NCBI GenBank assembly: GCA_945643635.1
Contig: CALZFC010000257.1
Coordinates: 790,001-854,000 of the forward strand
Origin: Allodiplogaster sudhausi
Taxonomy: Eukaryota > Nematoda > Chromadorea > Rhabditida > Diplogasteridae
Reading direction: 5' to 3'
DNA length: 64,000 nt
The notes under the pieces: generated by a model
The model's database searches: none
Seen by the model: only the letters and a program-made list of their open reading frames with translations
What the model was told of the DNA's origin: nothing
Shown here: one piece after another, positions 24,950 through 36,805 of the stretch
How the letters are laid out: the number at the start of each line of letters is the position of its first letter
How positions within the stretch are numbered: position 1 is the stretch's first letter
Made by a program: the position numbers and the translations under genes

Positions 24950-27840
24950 AACAATACGTCTACCATTTTGCATCTGCTCCTTCTGCTAGTTTCGAGAAAA
25001 GAACTGTATGATAGGTAGATAGAGGGCGCTCAAACAACGAGAACTTTATAATCGTTCTTTTTTGTTATCAAAAGTACTTAAATATGCTCTACATATAGAA
25101 TTCATCGGTCAAAAAACATTTAGATTTAAAATTTTCACACGGCGTAAAACAACGGGCTCTAAAAGAAGAGAAGTGAATAAGAAAACAAGAAAGAACTTCT
25201 TCGCATTAATAAGAACATGACAATAAAAATAATTTAAAAAAAAAAAAACAAAAACAAAAAAAAAAGATTTTTGGAACAAACTCTTCCGAGACAAATAAAA
25301 GAAGAACAACAATAACAATAGCATGGGCAACAAAAACAAAGCTGATGACGTCAACAACAACAAGGATGACGTCATCGTGAACTCTTTTATTTACATTTAC
25401 GTGCATATCATCTCATAAATTGCATTTGACTTGTGGACATCATCTGTTTTAATTTAAGAATATAATAACTGACAAGAAATAGGGTTAATTTAGAAAATAA
25501 GCTTAATTTGTTCCTTCAAGAGAGACATATTTCAGACATACATCCGTACATATGTACATATTAAATGCTTGAATGTAGGTATATGTTGTCAATTTTTATG
25601 AAACTTAAAAATATATACATATGTTTTCATTTATTTTTTTTTACACAAACGTCAGTCCAATGAATCAAAAATGCAAAGAGAAGAGAGTTTATATAGGAAG
25701 GAAGGATTACAAGAAAATGCGCCGGATAGGAAAAAAAATACATGCATTCAGCTACTTTTTGCTTAAAGGGTCACGATCAGCGAACAATTATGTGAGATTT
25801 CAATGTGCTGCAACCCTTCGCTGCTGTCATTCGCGAGTGTGCTATTTTGCGGATTTGTGCGACCGCGAGAAATAGCACGCGAGCATGAGAGAGTGGCCTA
25901 CTCGGTGGCAGAAGGCGGCAATTCGAATTCGAATTAAAAAAAAGGCGCGATTTCAAACGTGAGTTTTTGACTACCCCTTTGAGCACGTCATTCGAATGCG
26001 TTAGCGATGCATGCGCCGCTGTCGCCAGCAGCGACTCGCCATTGCTTCGATGCGCCGCCTCCGGTACATTTTAAGTAATTAAAAAAACAATTAATTACGG
26101 ATTTAATTAATTAATTAATTAATTAAATTAATCAGCGAAATAGATAAATTCTAATATTTAATTTACTTTACTTTATTAGTTCAATATCAAATAAAAATTA
26201 ATATCATTTCATATGTACTCATAATAAATACTTTTAATCATCAAATTTCACAATAATTTAATTCCATCGCAAGTACATGCGGACAATTTGGCGCGAATTT
26301 TATTCGTAATATTTGTCGACCCCTTACTAGAACATCAAAATTGTCCTAGAAAAAGTTGACAAGCTGAAAAAGTGGCTGAAAAAAGTCTCTGGGCATTTCC
26401 GATAAACGCGTGGGAAAACGGTGCGATTTCAAAAAAAGGTGTGAATTCAATTGGTGTAAGTACATAACGGGCATTAATAAAAGAGTGAACCGAAATAAAA
26501 GTGCTTATGGTTAGTTGTTCCTTTTTGGCGCAAAGGCGTATCGTAAGGTTAGCTAAATTTTGTGTGCAATTATATATGCACATGTAATAGAAGTCGCGGC
26601 AAATTCGTCAAGTAATTTTAAGTGTCCTTATTGGGAAATATCCGAGGCGCTGAAATTATCGCTGGAAATGAAAACATTTCGATTTTGATGTTTCAAACGG
26701 CGTAAAACAGCGGGTTCTAAAAGAAGTGAAGTGAATAGGAAAATAGACATATAAACTCTCGCTCTCTGTCCTTCTCTCTTTCTTTCTCTCGCTCCCCTTC
26801 TCTCTTTCTTTCTCCCCCTCTCTCTCTCCTTGTCTCTCTCTCTTTCTTTCTCTCCTTCTCTCTTTCTTTCTCTCTACTTCTCTCTTTCCATCTTTCTCTC
26901 TCTCCTTCTCTCTCTCTCTTTCTTTCTCTCTTTCTCTTTCAGGCCTCCTTCCACTCTGACTCTCTTCTCTCTTGGCCGCCATCCATGACTCTTCAACTGC
27001 TGCAGCACTCGAACTCTCAGCCCTCTGCTTCATCTCATCCGGAGGCCATTCTTCACCCCTCATCCAGGGGGTCCTCATTCACCTCCTTCAATCTCATGTT
27101 CCACTTTTTACTCCAAGCCACTCGTCCTGGTCGTCTATCGCCGTTGCTCTGGCATCCCGGCAGATTCCGTCGCACAAGGTGGTGCTTGGATGGACCCCTT
27201 CTAGTTACGTGGGGTCCTTGAACCCACCCCATCCGCTACCCCCAAAGGTTGTTGAACCCACATACCAAAAAGAAAACTCTCATCATGTTTTTTTAAAAGG
27301 GCCTTATAGGCCAAAAAATTCTAACCATAAGACATCTCGAAACGAAATAACTTGCAGATAAACTTTGCTCATTGTCAGCATGCGAAAGAAAGAAGGCCAG
27401 CAGTATTGTACGGCTCCTTTTTTGATTCTTGATTTCTATTTTATAGCTATAAGTTCACCAAATCTGACCGATTCGCTGAGCGAGTATTCAACACTGATCG
27501 CTCTTATATATTCACTATTATGCGAAATAAAACCACCACACGTTACTATTCTGCAGAAGATTTTTTCACGGGGAAATTTTTATTTTTTTATTTTATTAAT
27601 TTAGTAAATTACGACTAGCGCTTTGATTTACTTTTAGGAAATTAAATAATAATAATAATATATTAAATAATAAAGTAAAAATATAAAAATAAAATATTTC
27701 TTTAACTACAAGATCCTTCTGCTCGCCTCGGCACCTGCGTCCTTTGCAACGAGTACACAGCAGCCGCTATGACTAGGAACAACTCCTGCAACCCCTCCTC
27801 GACCGCCACCTCCTTCATCTCCTCCTCAGATCAGAGTAAG
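24950..27840 (+). pseudogene. Copy 2 of the secreted-protein gene, decayed
   Basis: Recognisable modules in the order of the intact gene: signal-peptide exon near 24950 with ATG changed to ATA; Thr-rich exon relic 25262-25380; NIKIVLEKVDK exon near 26330; Pro-rich exon 26945-27180 behind a CT tract; exon-8 relic 27712-27836, in which the frame equivalent to ILLLASTPASF meets a TGA. Missing exons and stops show it is not functional. A marker segment, CGGCGTAAAACAGCGGGTTC, recurs at 24585, 25135 and 26697 as well as in the other copies. Confidence 0.75.
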
Positions 27841-28327
27841 GCCGATTGGGCAAAAAGAAAACATTAACTTGGTATTAATTTTTCGGAGTTTAGGATCCTA
27901 AAACAGGCCATAATTAATTGCAGTCCGACACCCTTAGACCACATTCCGTTATAAGAAACCGCCAACACCGCTTCAACCTATCACGTTCACGTTGCAATGG
28001 AAAGGGAGTTGTCACAATATTATTATTATTACATATCTTGATGTAGCTTCTTAAGCAAACAATGAATAAACTCTCATAATATTTCTCTTGGCCTTCAGAA
28101 CCACTCTCTCAATTTTGCGATCTGTTTTCTTTCTTTCCTTGCCTCCTTCTCTCTCTTTCCCTCTCTCTCTCTCTCTCACTCTCTCTCTCTCTTATCTCTG
28201 CCTTGTGGTCTTCTAAATTGCCGAGGGCGAGAGAGGCGAGAGAGGGCCGGTTGCTCTGCACAGAACTGCCCTGAAAGGGGAGAGGAACGTCGCAGGAATG
28301 AAATGAGAACTTGATGAAGTGTGATCA

Positions 28328-28944
<617 letters not shown>

Positions 28945-29123
28945 CCATTTTTCCCTTTTTCTCTCCATCTCTCTCTCTCTCTTCGTTGTTCTCGATTGAT
29001 CTCCTAAATTTCTGAGGGAGAGAGAGAGTCGAGAGAGAGCCGGTTGCTGTGGCTGCACATATGTAACTGCTGTAAAAGGGAGAGGAACAGAGCTGGAACG
29101 AAATGAGAACTTGGTGAAGTGAG

Positions 29124-29126
<3 letters not shown>

Positions 29127-29165
<39 letters not shown>

Positions 29166-29168
29166 TGA

Positions 29169-29216
<48 letters not shown>

Positions 29217-29237
29217 GAGAGAGAGGGAGAGAACTGA

Positions 29238-29281
<44 letters not shown>

Positions 29282-29344
29282 AGGAGAGGGAAGAGCGAAA
29301 GAGGGGGAGAGAGAGAGAGAAGCATTGCCGCGAGAGAGAGAGAG
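29127..29344. repeat. (GA)n block before copy 3
   Basis: Nearly pure GA repeat with two short CTGAAGAA interruptions. It lies immediately upstream of the signal-peptide relic of copy 3, as GA repeats also do upstream of copies 2, 4 and 5. Confidence 0.9.
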
Positions 29345-30317
29345 ATATCGATCGCCAATCCGTCTATCATTTTGCTTCAGCTTGTTATAAGGCTTCGGCT
29401 GGTCATAAGCGCAAAATTATTCTCACAATTATACACACATACATACATGTTAAATTTGGTCTGATTCAATGAAGTGTTCGGGGATTATTTGTGTATGTCT
29501 GAGAGAAGATTTCGATTGATTGACAAAAACATTTAGATTTAACAGTTACATACGGCGCAAAACTGCCGGGTTCAAAAAAATGAATTGCATAAGAAGAGTA
29601 GAGAGAAATTGACAGTAAATAAAAAATACTCAATTTTTTCAAAAAGAAAAAAAAATATATAAAAATATGATTCTCCATCGTTGCTGCCAACTCTTCCGAG
29701 GCAAACAAAACAACAACAGCGAGAATAATGACATCCACAATATCCTCTCGCAAGAAGAGCACCACGACGCAGCCGTCGAATCCGGAGCAGATTGTGGTAT
29801 TTTTTTAAACACTGATCGCCAGTTCTTCTTTTTATTTATGTACATATTATTGGTGAAAACCTTCTTTGAACTGTGTACTTCAATCGGTTTTAATGAAAAT
29901 ATAAAAATTTCGAAGAATTAGGCTAAATGAGAAATGGAACATAAATTAGGGCTGCGTGCTCCAGTTGCCGAAAAAAAAATAAGTAGGTCAGATTTCGAGG
30001 GGAGGCCCAGTTGCCGATTTGGAAATGGGGGAGTAGCTCAGTTGCCGATTTGGAAAAGGGGGAGTAGCTCAGTTGCCGATTTGGAAAAATGGGAGAAGCT
30101 CAGTTGCCGATATAGACGTAATCATGCAGCTTGTAGAAAGATTTATTAATAACGCAGAACTGATTGTATATATACATATATTAATAGAAAGAGAGACATT
30201 CACAGAATGTAGATATATTAATTGAAAGAGAGACATTCACAGAATACATATAGTTATATGAATAGAAAGAGGGCACAGGAAATCGGGAATTGAGTGCGAC
30301 GGCGGGAATCTTCAGTG

Positions 30318-31463
30318 GTCCTTGCCAGTCGTATGCTTCTTGCCCATTTCGTCAAGATACGCAAGAATCTCGTACTTGCGGATGGGGACGCCAGTGTTGA
30401 TTCGGTCCTTCAGGCTGCAGTGACAGAAGTTCAAAAGTGACAGAAGTACGCGAGCTTTTTGAAGGCAAGAGCCCAATGAAAATGGGAAATGTACAACCGT
30501 TGATGCTTGCGAGGACGACGTAGAATTGTGGATTGACTCCTTGCTGCTCCAACGCTACAATATTCAAATGTATTATTTTCATTATGATAAAAGTGCACAA
30601 CCAAAGTACAAACCCCGATACTTGAAGTTGACTGCGTTTGCTCTTGTAGGCGCCCTTGCTGTAGACCGCAGCTGCTTCTTGACGTTTGTCTTCATCGATT
30701 CGATCATCCTGACCAGTGACAATCTTCTTCATAACGTTGGTGTAATGCTTGTGCGGTTGAATCCGTTGGCCAGATGCAGTTCGCTAGCTGAGAGCTTGAT
30801 TCTCAGCGTATCTTAAAGATTGCAAATTAAAAAGGTGTATTCAAATTATTACTCACGTTATTCTGCGCTCACAGACGTGGCTGTACAGTTGTCGAGACAT
30901 GAGAACGTTGCATATGTGAGGAGAGCACATCGGGTCGCTCATGAAGAATACGAAGTGATCGGTGACCAGTGGCGCAGTACCGAAAACCTAGAATTTTGAA
31001 CAATAATTATGTAATAAATAGCACTATTATTTACCTTCACAGTCGCTGGTGATCTCGATGGCACTGCTTTGGCGGCTCTCTCATGATTCGCGACGGTGGC
31101 ACATCCAGTGCAGATGAATACGCAGTCAGACTTGTTCTGCCGGCGAAAGGTGAATGACATACCGTAGTCGTCGTCGGGATTCGGGAGTCGGTAGACCAGC
31201 GCAGGGTGTTTGGCGCTCTACGCATTGATGAAATTAAAATAAGATCCAAACTATATGCTTGCGCTTACCCGGCTCGGCCACACTGTTCCTTTCCACGGCG
31301 AAGGGTCCGCCGGCGACGACTGCGATGAAGATGAAGAAGAAGAAGAGGGGGTTGGCGGTGGAGAAGAAGGAGGAGATGAAGTGTAAGAGGAGGATTGGGG
31401 AGGCGTATTGCCTGGGGCCCTGAAGAGGGCCGTTGGGTTCTGGGAAGTGTTGGAGGTAGACAT
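30318..31463 (-). pseudogene. MULE transposase gene, spliced and decayed
   Basis: Minus-strand exon-like blocks. 31463 to about 31266: MSTSNTSQNPTALF, then Pro/Ser-rich. About 31216 to 31035: contains YGMSFTFRRQNKSDCVFICT followed by GC, a possible FLYWCH-like finger. About 30988 to 30858: CSPHICNVLMSRQLYSHVC. About 30750 to 30620: HYTNVMKKIVTGQ. About 30540 to 30320: FYVVLASINGCTFPIFIGLL, which resembles the MULE transposase core, ending in the other frame as LAYLDEMGKKHTTGKDH-stop. Introns of 47-50 bases with GT/AG ends separate the first blocks. Frame changes in the later blocks mean no intact enzyme. The MULE assignment also rests on the element's 9-bp target duplication. Confidence 0.6.
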
Positions 31464-31554
31464 GGGAGATGAGCTTGTTGTACGACTTGAGAATGTGACT
31501 GCAGGAAGTACAACTGACCTTTCAATCGGTCACATAGGAGAGGAGCAGAAATCC

Positions 31555-31860
31555 TCTCTTTCTTATTACTCTCTAGGTTTTACATATTCCATGTGACACG
31601 AGCTTCTTTTTTTTCTTCTTGTCTCCTAATAATTAACGTTCTTTTTTACTGGCATAATTTCACGCTTCATTTAGCATACCCTGGTGCTTTACAGCCAGAG
31701 GGTCCCTCTCATTTCTTATTACTCTCTCGATTATACATGTTCCATGTGGCATGAGCTTCTCTTTTTCTTCTTGTCTCCTAATAATTAACTTTCTTTTTTA
31801 CTGGCATAATTTCACACTCCATTTCCATATGCCGGTGCATGCCACTTGTTCTGACCTTGT
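31555..31860. repeat. Tandem duplication of about 155 bp inside the MULE
   Basis: TTTCTTATTACTCTCT...CATGTG...CATAATTTCAC occurs twice in tandem (about 31555-31700 and 31711-31860) with modest divergence. Confidence 0.7.
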
Positions 31861-32280
31861 AGCTAGAGAACCACATTCACTCATTTTCTCTGCGTCTTTT
31901 TCTCCAAGCAGAAGTATATGTACATATATGCAACAAAAAAAAAAGTTCGAAAAATTATCACCGTTTCAAATCAAAAGTGGAAGAAATATCATTGGAAGAA
32001 CATCCTTGCCTTGCTCATAATGGATCGGCAACTGAGCTTCTCCCATTTTTCCAAATCGGCAACTGAGCTTCTCCCATTTTTCCAAATCGGCAACTGAGCT
32101 ACTCCCTCTTTTCCAAATCGGCAACTGAGCTACTCCCTCTTTTCCAAATCGGCAACTGAGCTACTCCCCCTTTTCCAAATCGGCAACTGGGCCTCATGCG
32201 GCCAATCGGCAACTGGAGCACGCAGCCATAAATTAGCTTTTGCAGGAGAGAAATATTTCGCATTACACCCGTTCTTCTTA

Positions 32281-32352
<72 letters not shown>

Positions 32353-33039
32353 GAAAATTAAATTTTTGATTCTTAAATAATTATTTATCTGTTTATTTTC
32401 ATAAGAAAAATAAATAAATAACTGTAGTGTGTCTCGAACGAAATGACGCTCATGTATCGACAGATATACCTCTCGAGACGAACTGGAAGCGCAAGGCGTT
32501 AAAATCGCGCAACTATCCACAGCGTTTCCAACGCCTCCTGCATCGCCCATCTCTCAGCGACACTCAGCTACTGGCAACCTCCCTCTCTCTCACGTCAGCA
32601 CTCATTCGCCATGGTCCAGTGTTACCTAGCACATAACTGGCGATCAGTCTTCTCTTCGCACTTCGAGTTCACCCCTGGTGGAGCTCAGTGCCGAAGAATC
32701 TCCGCGCCTTCGGTCTACAGCTTCGCGCTTCGAGTTCACCCCCGGTGGAGCTCAGCGCCGAAGCAGTTCGCGTCGTTGAGAAGTAACCGGCGCCGCAAGG
32801 TCTGGTGAAAATCCGCGTCGCGCTTTGAGTTCGCGCACCACCCGGTTGTGGTCTGTGCACGCTGAACTCAGCGCTTTGGTCTCGTTATCGAGATAGAAAA
32901 AAATGTTTACGTTCGACTTTTTTTTAAATTTCTACAGGGAAAAGCGTTCGAAAGATGGCATCGTTTAAAAGAAGCTCTTGACTTCTTCTTCTTCCACAAC
33001 TGTGTCACTCTTCCGTGTCTTTCATGATGATGAGCGCCT

Positions 33040-33930
33040 ATCCTCCGACTGTCTCTCTGCCGTCTCCTCCATTTTACACTCCCTAGTCTCCGTTTGTCTC
33101 TCTGCTCTCTCCTCCATTCCACGCTCCCTCGTCTCCGTCTGTCTCTTTGCCGTCTCCTCCATTTCACGCTACCTCGTCTCCGTCTGTCTCTTTGCCGTCT
33201 CCTCCATTTCACGCTCCCTCGTCTCCGTCTGTCTCTCTGCCCTCTCCTCCATTCCACGCTAACTCGTCTCCGTCTGTCTCTCTGCCCTCTCCTCCATTCC
33301 ACGCTCCCTCGTCTCCATCTGCCTCTCTGCTATCTCCTCCATTCCACGCTCCCTCGTCTCCGTCTACCTCTCTGCCCTCTCCTCCATTCCACGCTCCATC
33401 GTCTCCGTCTGCCTCTCTGATCTCTCCTCCTCTCCACGCTCCCTCGTCTCCGTCTACCTCTCTGCCCTCTCCTCCATTTCACGCTCCCTCGTCTCCGTCT
33501 ACCTCTCTGCCCTCTCCTCCATTCCACGCTCCCTCGTCTCCGTCTGCCTCTCTGCCCTCTCCTCCTCTCCACGCTCCCTCGTCTCCGTCTACCTCTCTGA
33601 TCTCTCCTCCTCTCCACGCTCCCTCGTCTCCGTCTACCTCTCTGCCCTCTCCTCCATTTCACGCTCCCTCGTCTCCGTCTACCTCTCTGCCCTCTCCTCC
33701 ATTCCACGCTCCCTCGTCTCCGTCTGCCTCTCTGCCCTCTCCTCCTCTCCACGCTCCCTCGTCTTCGTCTGTCTCTCTGCCCTCTCCTCCTCTCCACGCT
33801 CCCTCGTCTCCGTCTGTCTCTCTGCCCTCTCCTCCATTCCACGATCCCTCGTCTCCGTCTGTCTCTCCGATCTCTCCTCCATTTCACGCTCCCTCGTCTC
33901 CGTCTGTCTCTCTGCCCTCTCCCCCATTTC
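33040..33930 (+). repeat. 45-bp coding minisatellite expanded in exon 6 of copy 3
   Basis: About 20 units of 45 bases (CACGCTCCCTCGTCTCCGTC...TCTCCTCCATTC). In frame each unit reads HAPSSPSTSLPSPPF with small variations. The intact exon 6 at 18912-19228 has only about three such units (SPSASLPSPPLHAL), so the array grew after duplication. Confidence 0.93.
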
Positions 33931-34294
33931 TCCCCCACCGCCTCCCGGCGTGCCGCTTCTAGTCACCATGGAGCCGCTGACAAGGCGAGGAAACTCGTGG
34001 GCATAATTATGATTAATCAATCTTTCTGTTTTCAAAAAGAGGGATCAGGAAATTAAACGAAATTAAAGATATTATTTATGTACATAAAAAAATAAGCCCA
34101 TCGATATTGCGATATGACAACATTAAGTAATAAATAGAAGCAAATCCTGCAGGCAATGGCAGATCGACATGAAAACAACTCCAACTCCATCCACTGGAGA
34201 CGCTCTCTATTTCTCTCTTTCTCTGTCTCTCTCTCTCTCTCGCTCTCTGGCTGCATATAACTGCCGTGTGGCGTGAGGGAGAGTTTGTGTGTGT

Positions 34295-34327
<33 letters not shown>

Positions 34328-34349
34328 GAGAGAAGAGCGACATAGTATA

Positions 34350-34981
34350 TACAAACACCGCCTTGAGATCCGTCGACAACACGGCTACTGTTCCTTTTGT
34401 TACTTCTCGAAGTCACGACGCCGAATCGATAAACAGTACAGTTTTCGAGAAGAAAGTGGGCGAGAGGTGGTGTTTAGGGAGGCACCCTCCAACAATGAAG
34501 AGAACTACTGGAAAAGAAGGCCAAACGTCTTTTCCCGAATCGGGGCAAGTTTCGGGAAAATAACTATATAGTAGGTACATAGAGGGCGCTTAAACAATGA
34601 GAACGTTGTGGAATGAATATTGTATGAAGAAGGAATCGATCGCTAGCGAAACCATTAAGATTTATAATTTTCGCACGGTGTAAAACAGCGGGTTCTGACA
34701 GAAGAGAAGTGAATACGAAAACAAGAAAGAACTTCTCATTAATAAAATCATGACAATACAAAATAATTTTAACAGCAAAGAAAAGATTTTTTAGTCACTT
34801 GCGACATCGGTGGCGCTCCATCGTCGGAACAAACTCTTCCGAGACAAATAGGTGAAGAAGAAGAACAACAACAAAACAAAGCCGATGACGTCACCAATAA
34901 AAGATGAAGCCGATGACGTCAACAACTGGCAAGAACAGCACGGCCACGAGACGACGCTGCCGCCGATTCTGGAGTAGATGA
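34350..34981 (+). pseudogene. Copy 4 of the secreted-protein gene, 5' part only
   Basis: A degraded signal-peptide exon near 34350, the CGGTGTAAAACAGCGGGTTC marker at 34676, and a Thr-rich exon relic 34797-34981 that ends in GGAGTAGATGACAGT where the intact copy has GGAGCAGATGGCGGT. It therefore carries a stop. The following intron holds the pogo-like element. Confidence 0.65.
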
Positions 34982-35344
34982 CAGTTTAATTTTTTATATT
35001 AATTTTTTATAAAAAATCTTTTTTAATAATTGTTTATTCTTTTATTGTCATTTAAAACAATTAATAAATAACTTTAGCTCGAAAAATCAAGCAGGGAAAT
35101 ACTCGAACGAATGTATTTTGTTCTATATATGGATGAAAACAGAAGCAGAACCAAACGACGCTCTCACGGAAGCACCAACTCTTTTTATTTCAATTATATA
35201 TTATTACATGCACATATTACATAAATATGTACCTATGTACATATGGTCCAAAAATTGTATCTGAATTGTTGAAATGAGTCTGTTTTAATGGAAATACAAA
35301 AAAAACCTTCGAGGAATTAGGCTATTTGAGAGAGAAAAATGACA

Positions 35345-35776
35345 TACCGTATTTTCTCTATTAGTACCCCCCCTTTATTAGAACCCCCCCCTCTAATAGT
35401 ACCCCCCTCTGATAAAGCCATTGAAAAATAGAGCCCCTCCCTCTAGTAGAACCCCCCCTCCAATAGTGCCCCCCCTAACTCAGCTCGAGACGTACCTCGA
35501 ATGGATCCTGGAGGTATCGGATGCTCTCTCCAATGAAATGATTGCAAATTCATTCAAAATATGTGGTAAAATGGATATTCCAGTGATGATTCCTATGAAT
35601 TCGACCTACGATTCTTCTTATTATGAGTAGAAAATGTTGTTATCAAACTTTTAGTGTCTCACATTGAAAAATAGAACCCCTCCCTCCAGTAGAACCCCTC
35701 CCTCTAATAGTGCCCCCCTCTCGCAGGGGTATTGAAAAATAGAACCCCCGGGGGTACTAATAGAGAAAATACGGTA
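35345..35776. mobile_element. Non-autonomous pogo/Tc1-mariner-like element
   Basis: Near-perfect terminal inverted repeats, TACCGTATTTTCTCTATTAG then TACCCCC, occupy both ends, with TA at each boundary as the likely target duplication. Several internal blocks rich in CCCCCC and TAATAG repeat the terminal motif. An internal frame (about 35480-35630) reads WILEVSDALSNEMIANSFKI then CGK, resembling the C-terminal end of pogo/Tigger (DDE_1) transposases. That suggests it derives from a coding element by internal loss. Confidence 0.75.
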
Positions 35777-35863
35777 AATTAGCTTTTTCAAGAGAGAAAT
35801 ATTTCATAAAGCATCTACATCCGTGCCTATATATTCATGTATGTAGGTAATTTTTAAAATTAC

Positions 35864-35900
<37 letters not shown>

Positions 35901-36203
35901 TTTTTTTATCTGCATTACTACGCGCCGGATCATCATAAATGATCAAAGAAGAGAGCTTATCAAGGAATGATGCAGCGCTAAACCACCCGAGATGAACAAA
36001 TACAGCTAATTTTTGCAAAAAGGACGGCGATCAATGAAACAAATTATTCGAGATTATAAATTATCTCTGTCTGTCGCATTCTCATTCGCATTCTCGTGTG
36101 CTATTTTCAAGAAACGAATTTGTGCGACCGCCCGAAATAGCACGCGAGAATGAGAGAGTCGGAGGCAGAAGAAAGTGCATAAATTTTTTTCCTAACAATA
36201 AGC

Positions 36204-36426
36204 GAGAGAGAGAACGAAGGAAAGGAAGGAAAGAACTGTGAGAGAGAGAAGGAAAGAAAGGAGAAAGAGAGAAAGGAGAGAGTAACAAAGAGAGAGAGAA
36301 AGAGAGAAAGAGAACGAGAAGAGAGTGACAAAGAGAGAGAGTGACAGAGAGAGAAAGAGAGAGAGAGAGAATTGTGAGAGAGAGAGGGAGAAAGAGAGAG
36401 AAGAGAGCGAGAGAGAGAGTGACAGA

Positions 36427-36476
<50 letters not shown>

Positions 36477-36726
36477 AAACTGAGAGAGAGAGAGAGAGGT
36501 GGAAAGAGAGGGGATAGAGAATGAAAGACAAGAGTGACAGAGAGAGAGAAAGAAAGAGAGAGAGAGAGATAGAGAGATAGAGAGAGAGAGTGACAGAGAG
36601 AGGAAAAGAAGAGAGAGAGAGAGAGAGAGAGAGAAAGAAAGAACTGTGAGAGAGAATGAAAGAAAGGACAAAGAGAGAAAGAAAAGAGTAACAGAGAGAG
36701 AGAAAGAGAAAAAGAGAGAGAGAGAA

Positions 36727-36777
<51 letters not shown>

Positions 36778-36780
36778 AAA
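36204..36780. repeat. (GA)n-rich microsatellite, about 575 bp
   Basis: GA-rich repeat with occasional CAGA, AAGAAC and GTGACA interruptions, directly upstream of the signal-peptide exon of copy 5. The long poly-Ser/Leu frames on the minus strand are repeat readings. Confidence 0.95.
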
Positions 36781-36805
36781 AGAGTCATAGCCGCAAGAGA
36801 GATAG

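Larger units (their letters stand above)
29950..32227 (-). mobile_element. Mutator-like element (MULE) with 9-bp target duplication
   Basis: The 21-base terminal inverted repeats begin GGCTGCGTGCTCCAGTTGCC at 29950 and end with the reverse complement at 32227. The 9-base sequence ATAAATTAG flanks both ends (29941-29949 and 32228-32236), the size expected for Mutator elements. Inside each end a unit of about 32 bases (GTAGCTCAGTTGCCGATTTG) repeats, a few copies on the left and about six on the right, in opposite orientation. The interior carries a decayed minus-strand transposase gene. Confidence 0.88.
29345..34206 (+). pseudogene. Copy 3 of the secreted-protein gene, split by a MULE
   Basis: Modules: signal-peptide relic at 29345 (ISIANPSIILL, start codon ATA); Thr-rich exon 29670-29795 ending at a donor-like GTATTT; then the MULE at 29950-32227; an exon-6 homologue from about 32938 with an expanded 45-bp repeat, ending near 33985; and an exon-7 homologue from about 34155 (WQID...TTP). 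Near 33925 the reading frame shifts relative to the intact copy, and the exons between 2 and 6 are not seen. The copy is dead but informative about the exon 6-7 junction. Confidence 0.7.

Noticed and set aside
30010..30110. tRNA-like A boxes (GAGTAGCTCAG) in a row
   Set aside because: Part of the MULE sub-terminal repeat; no B box at the right distance.
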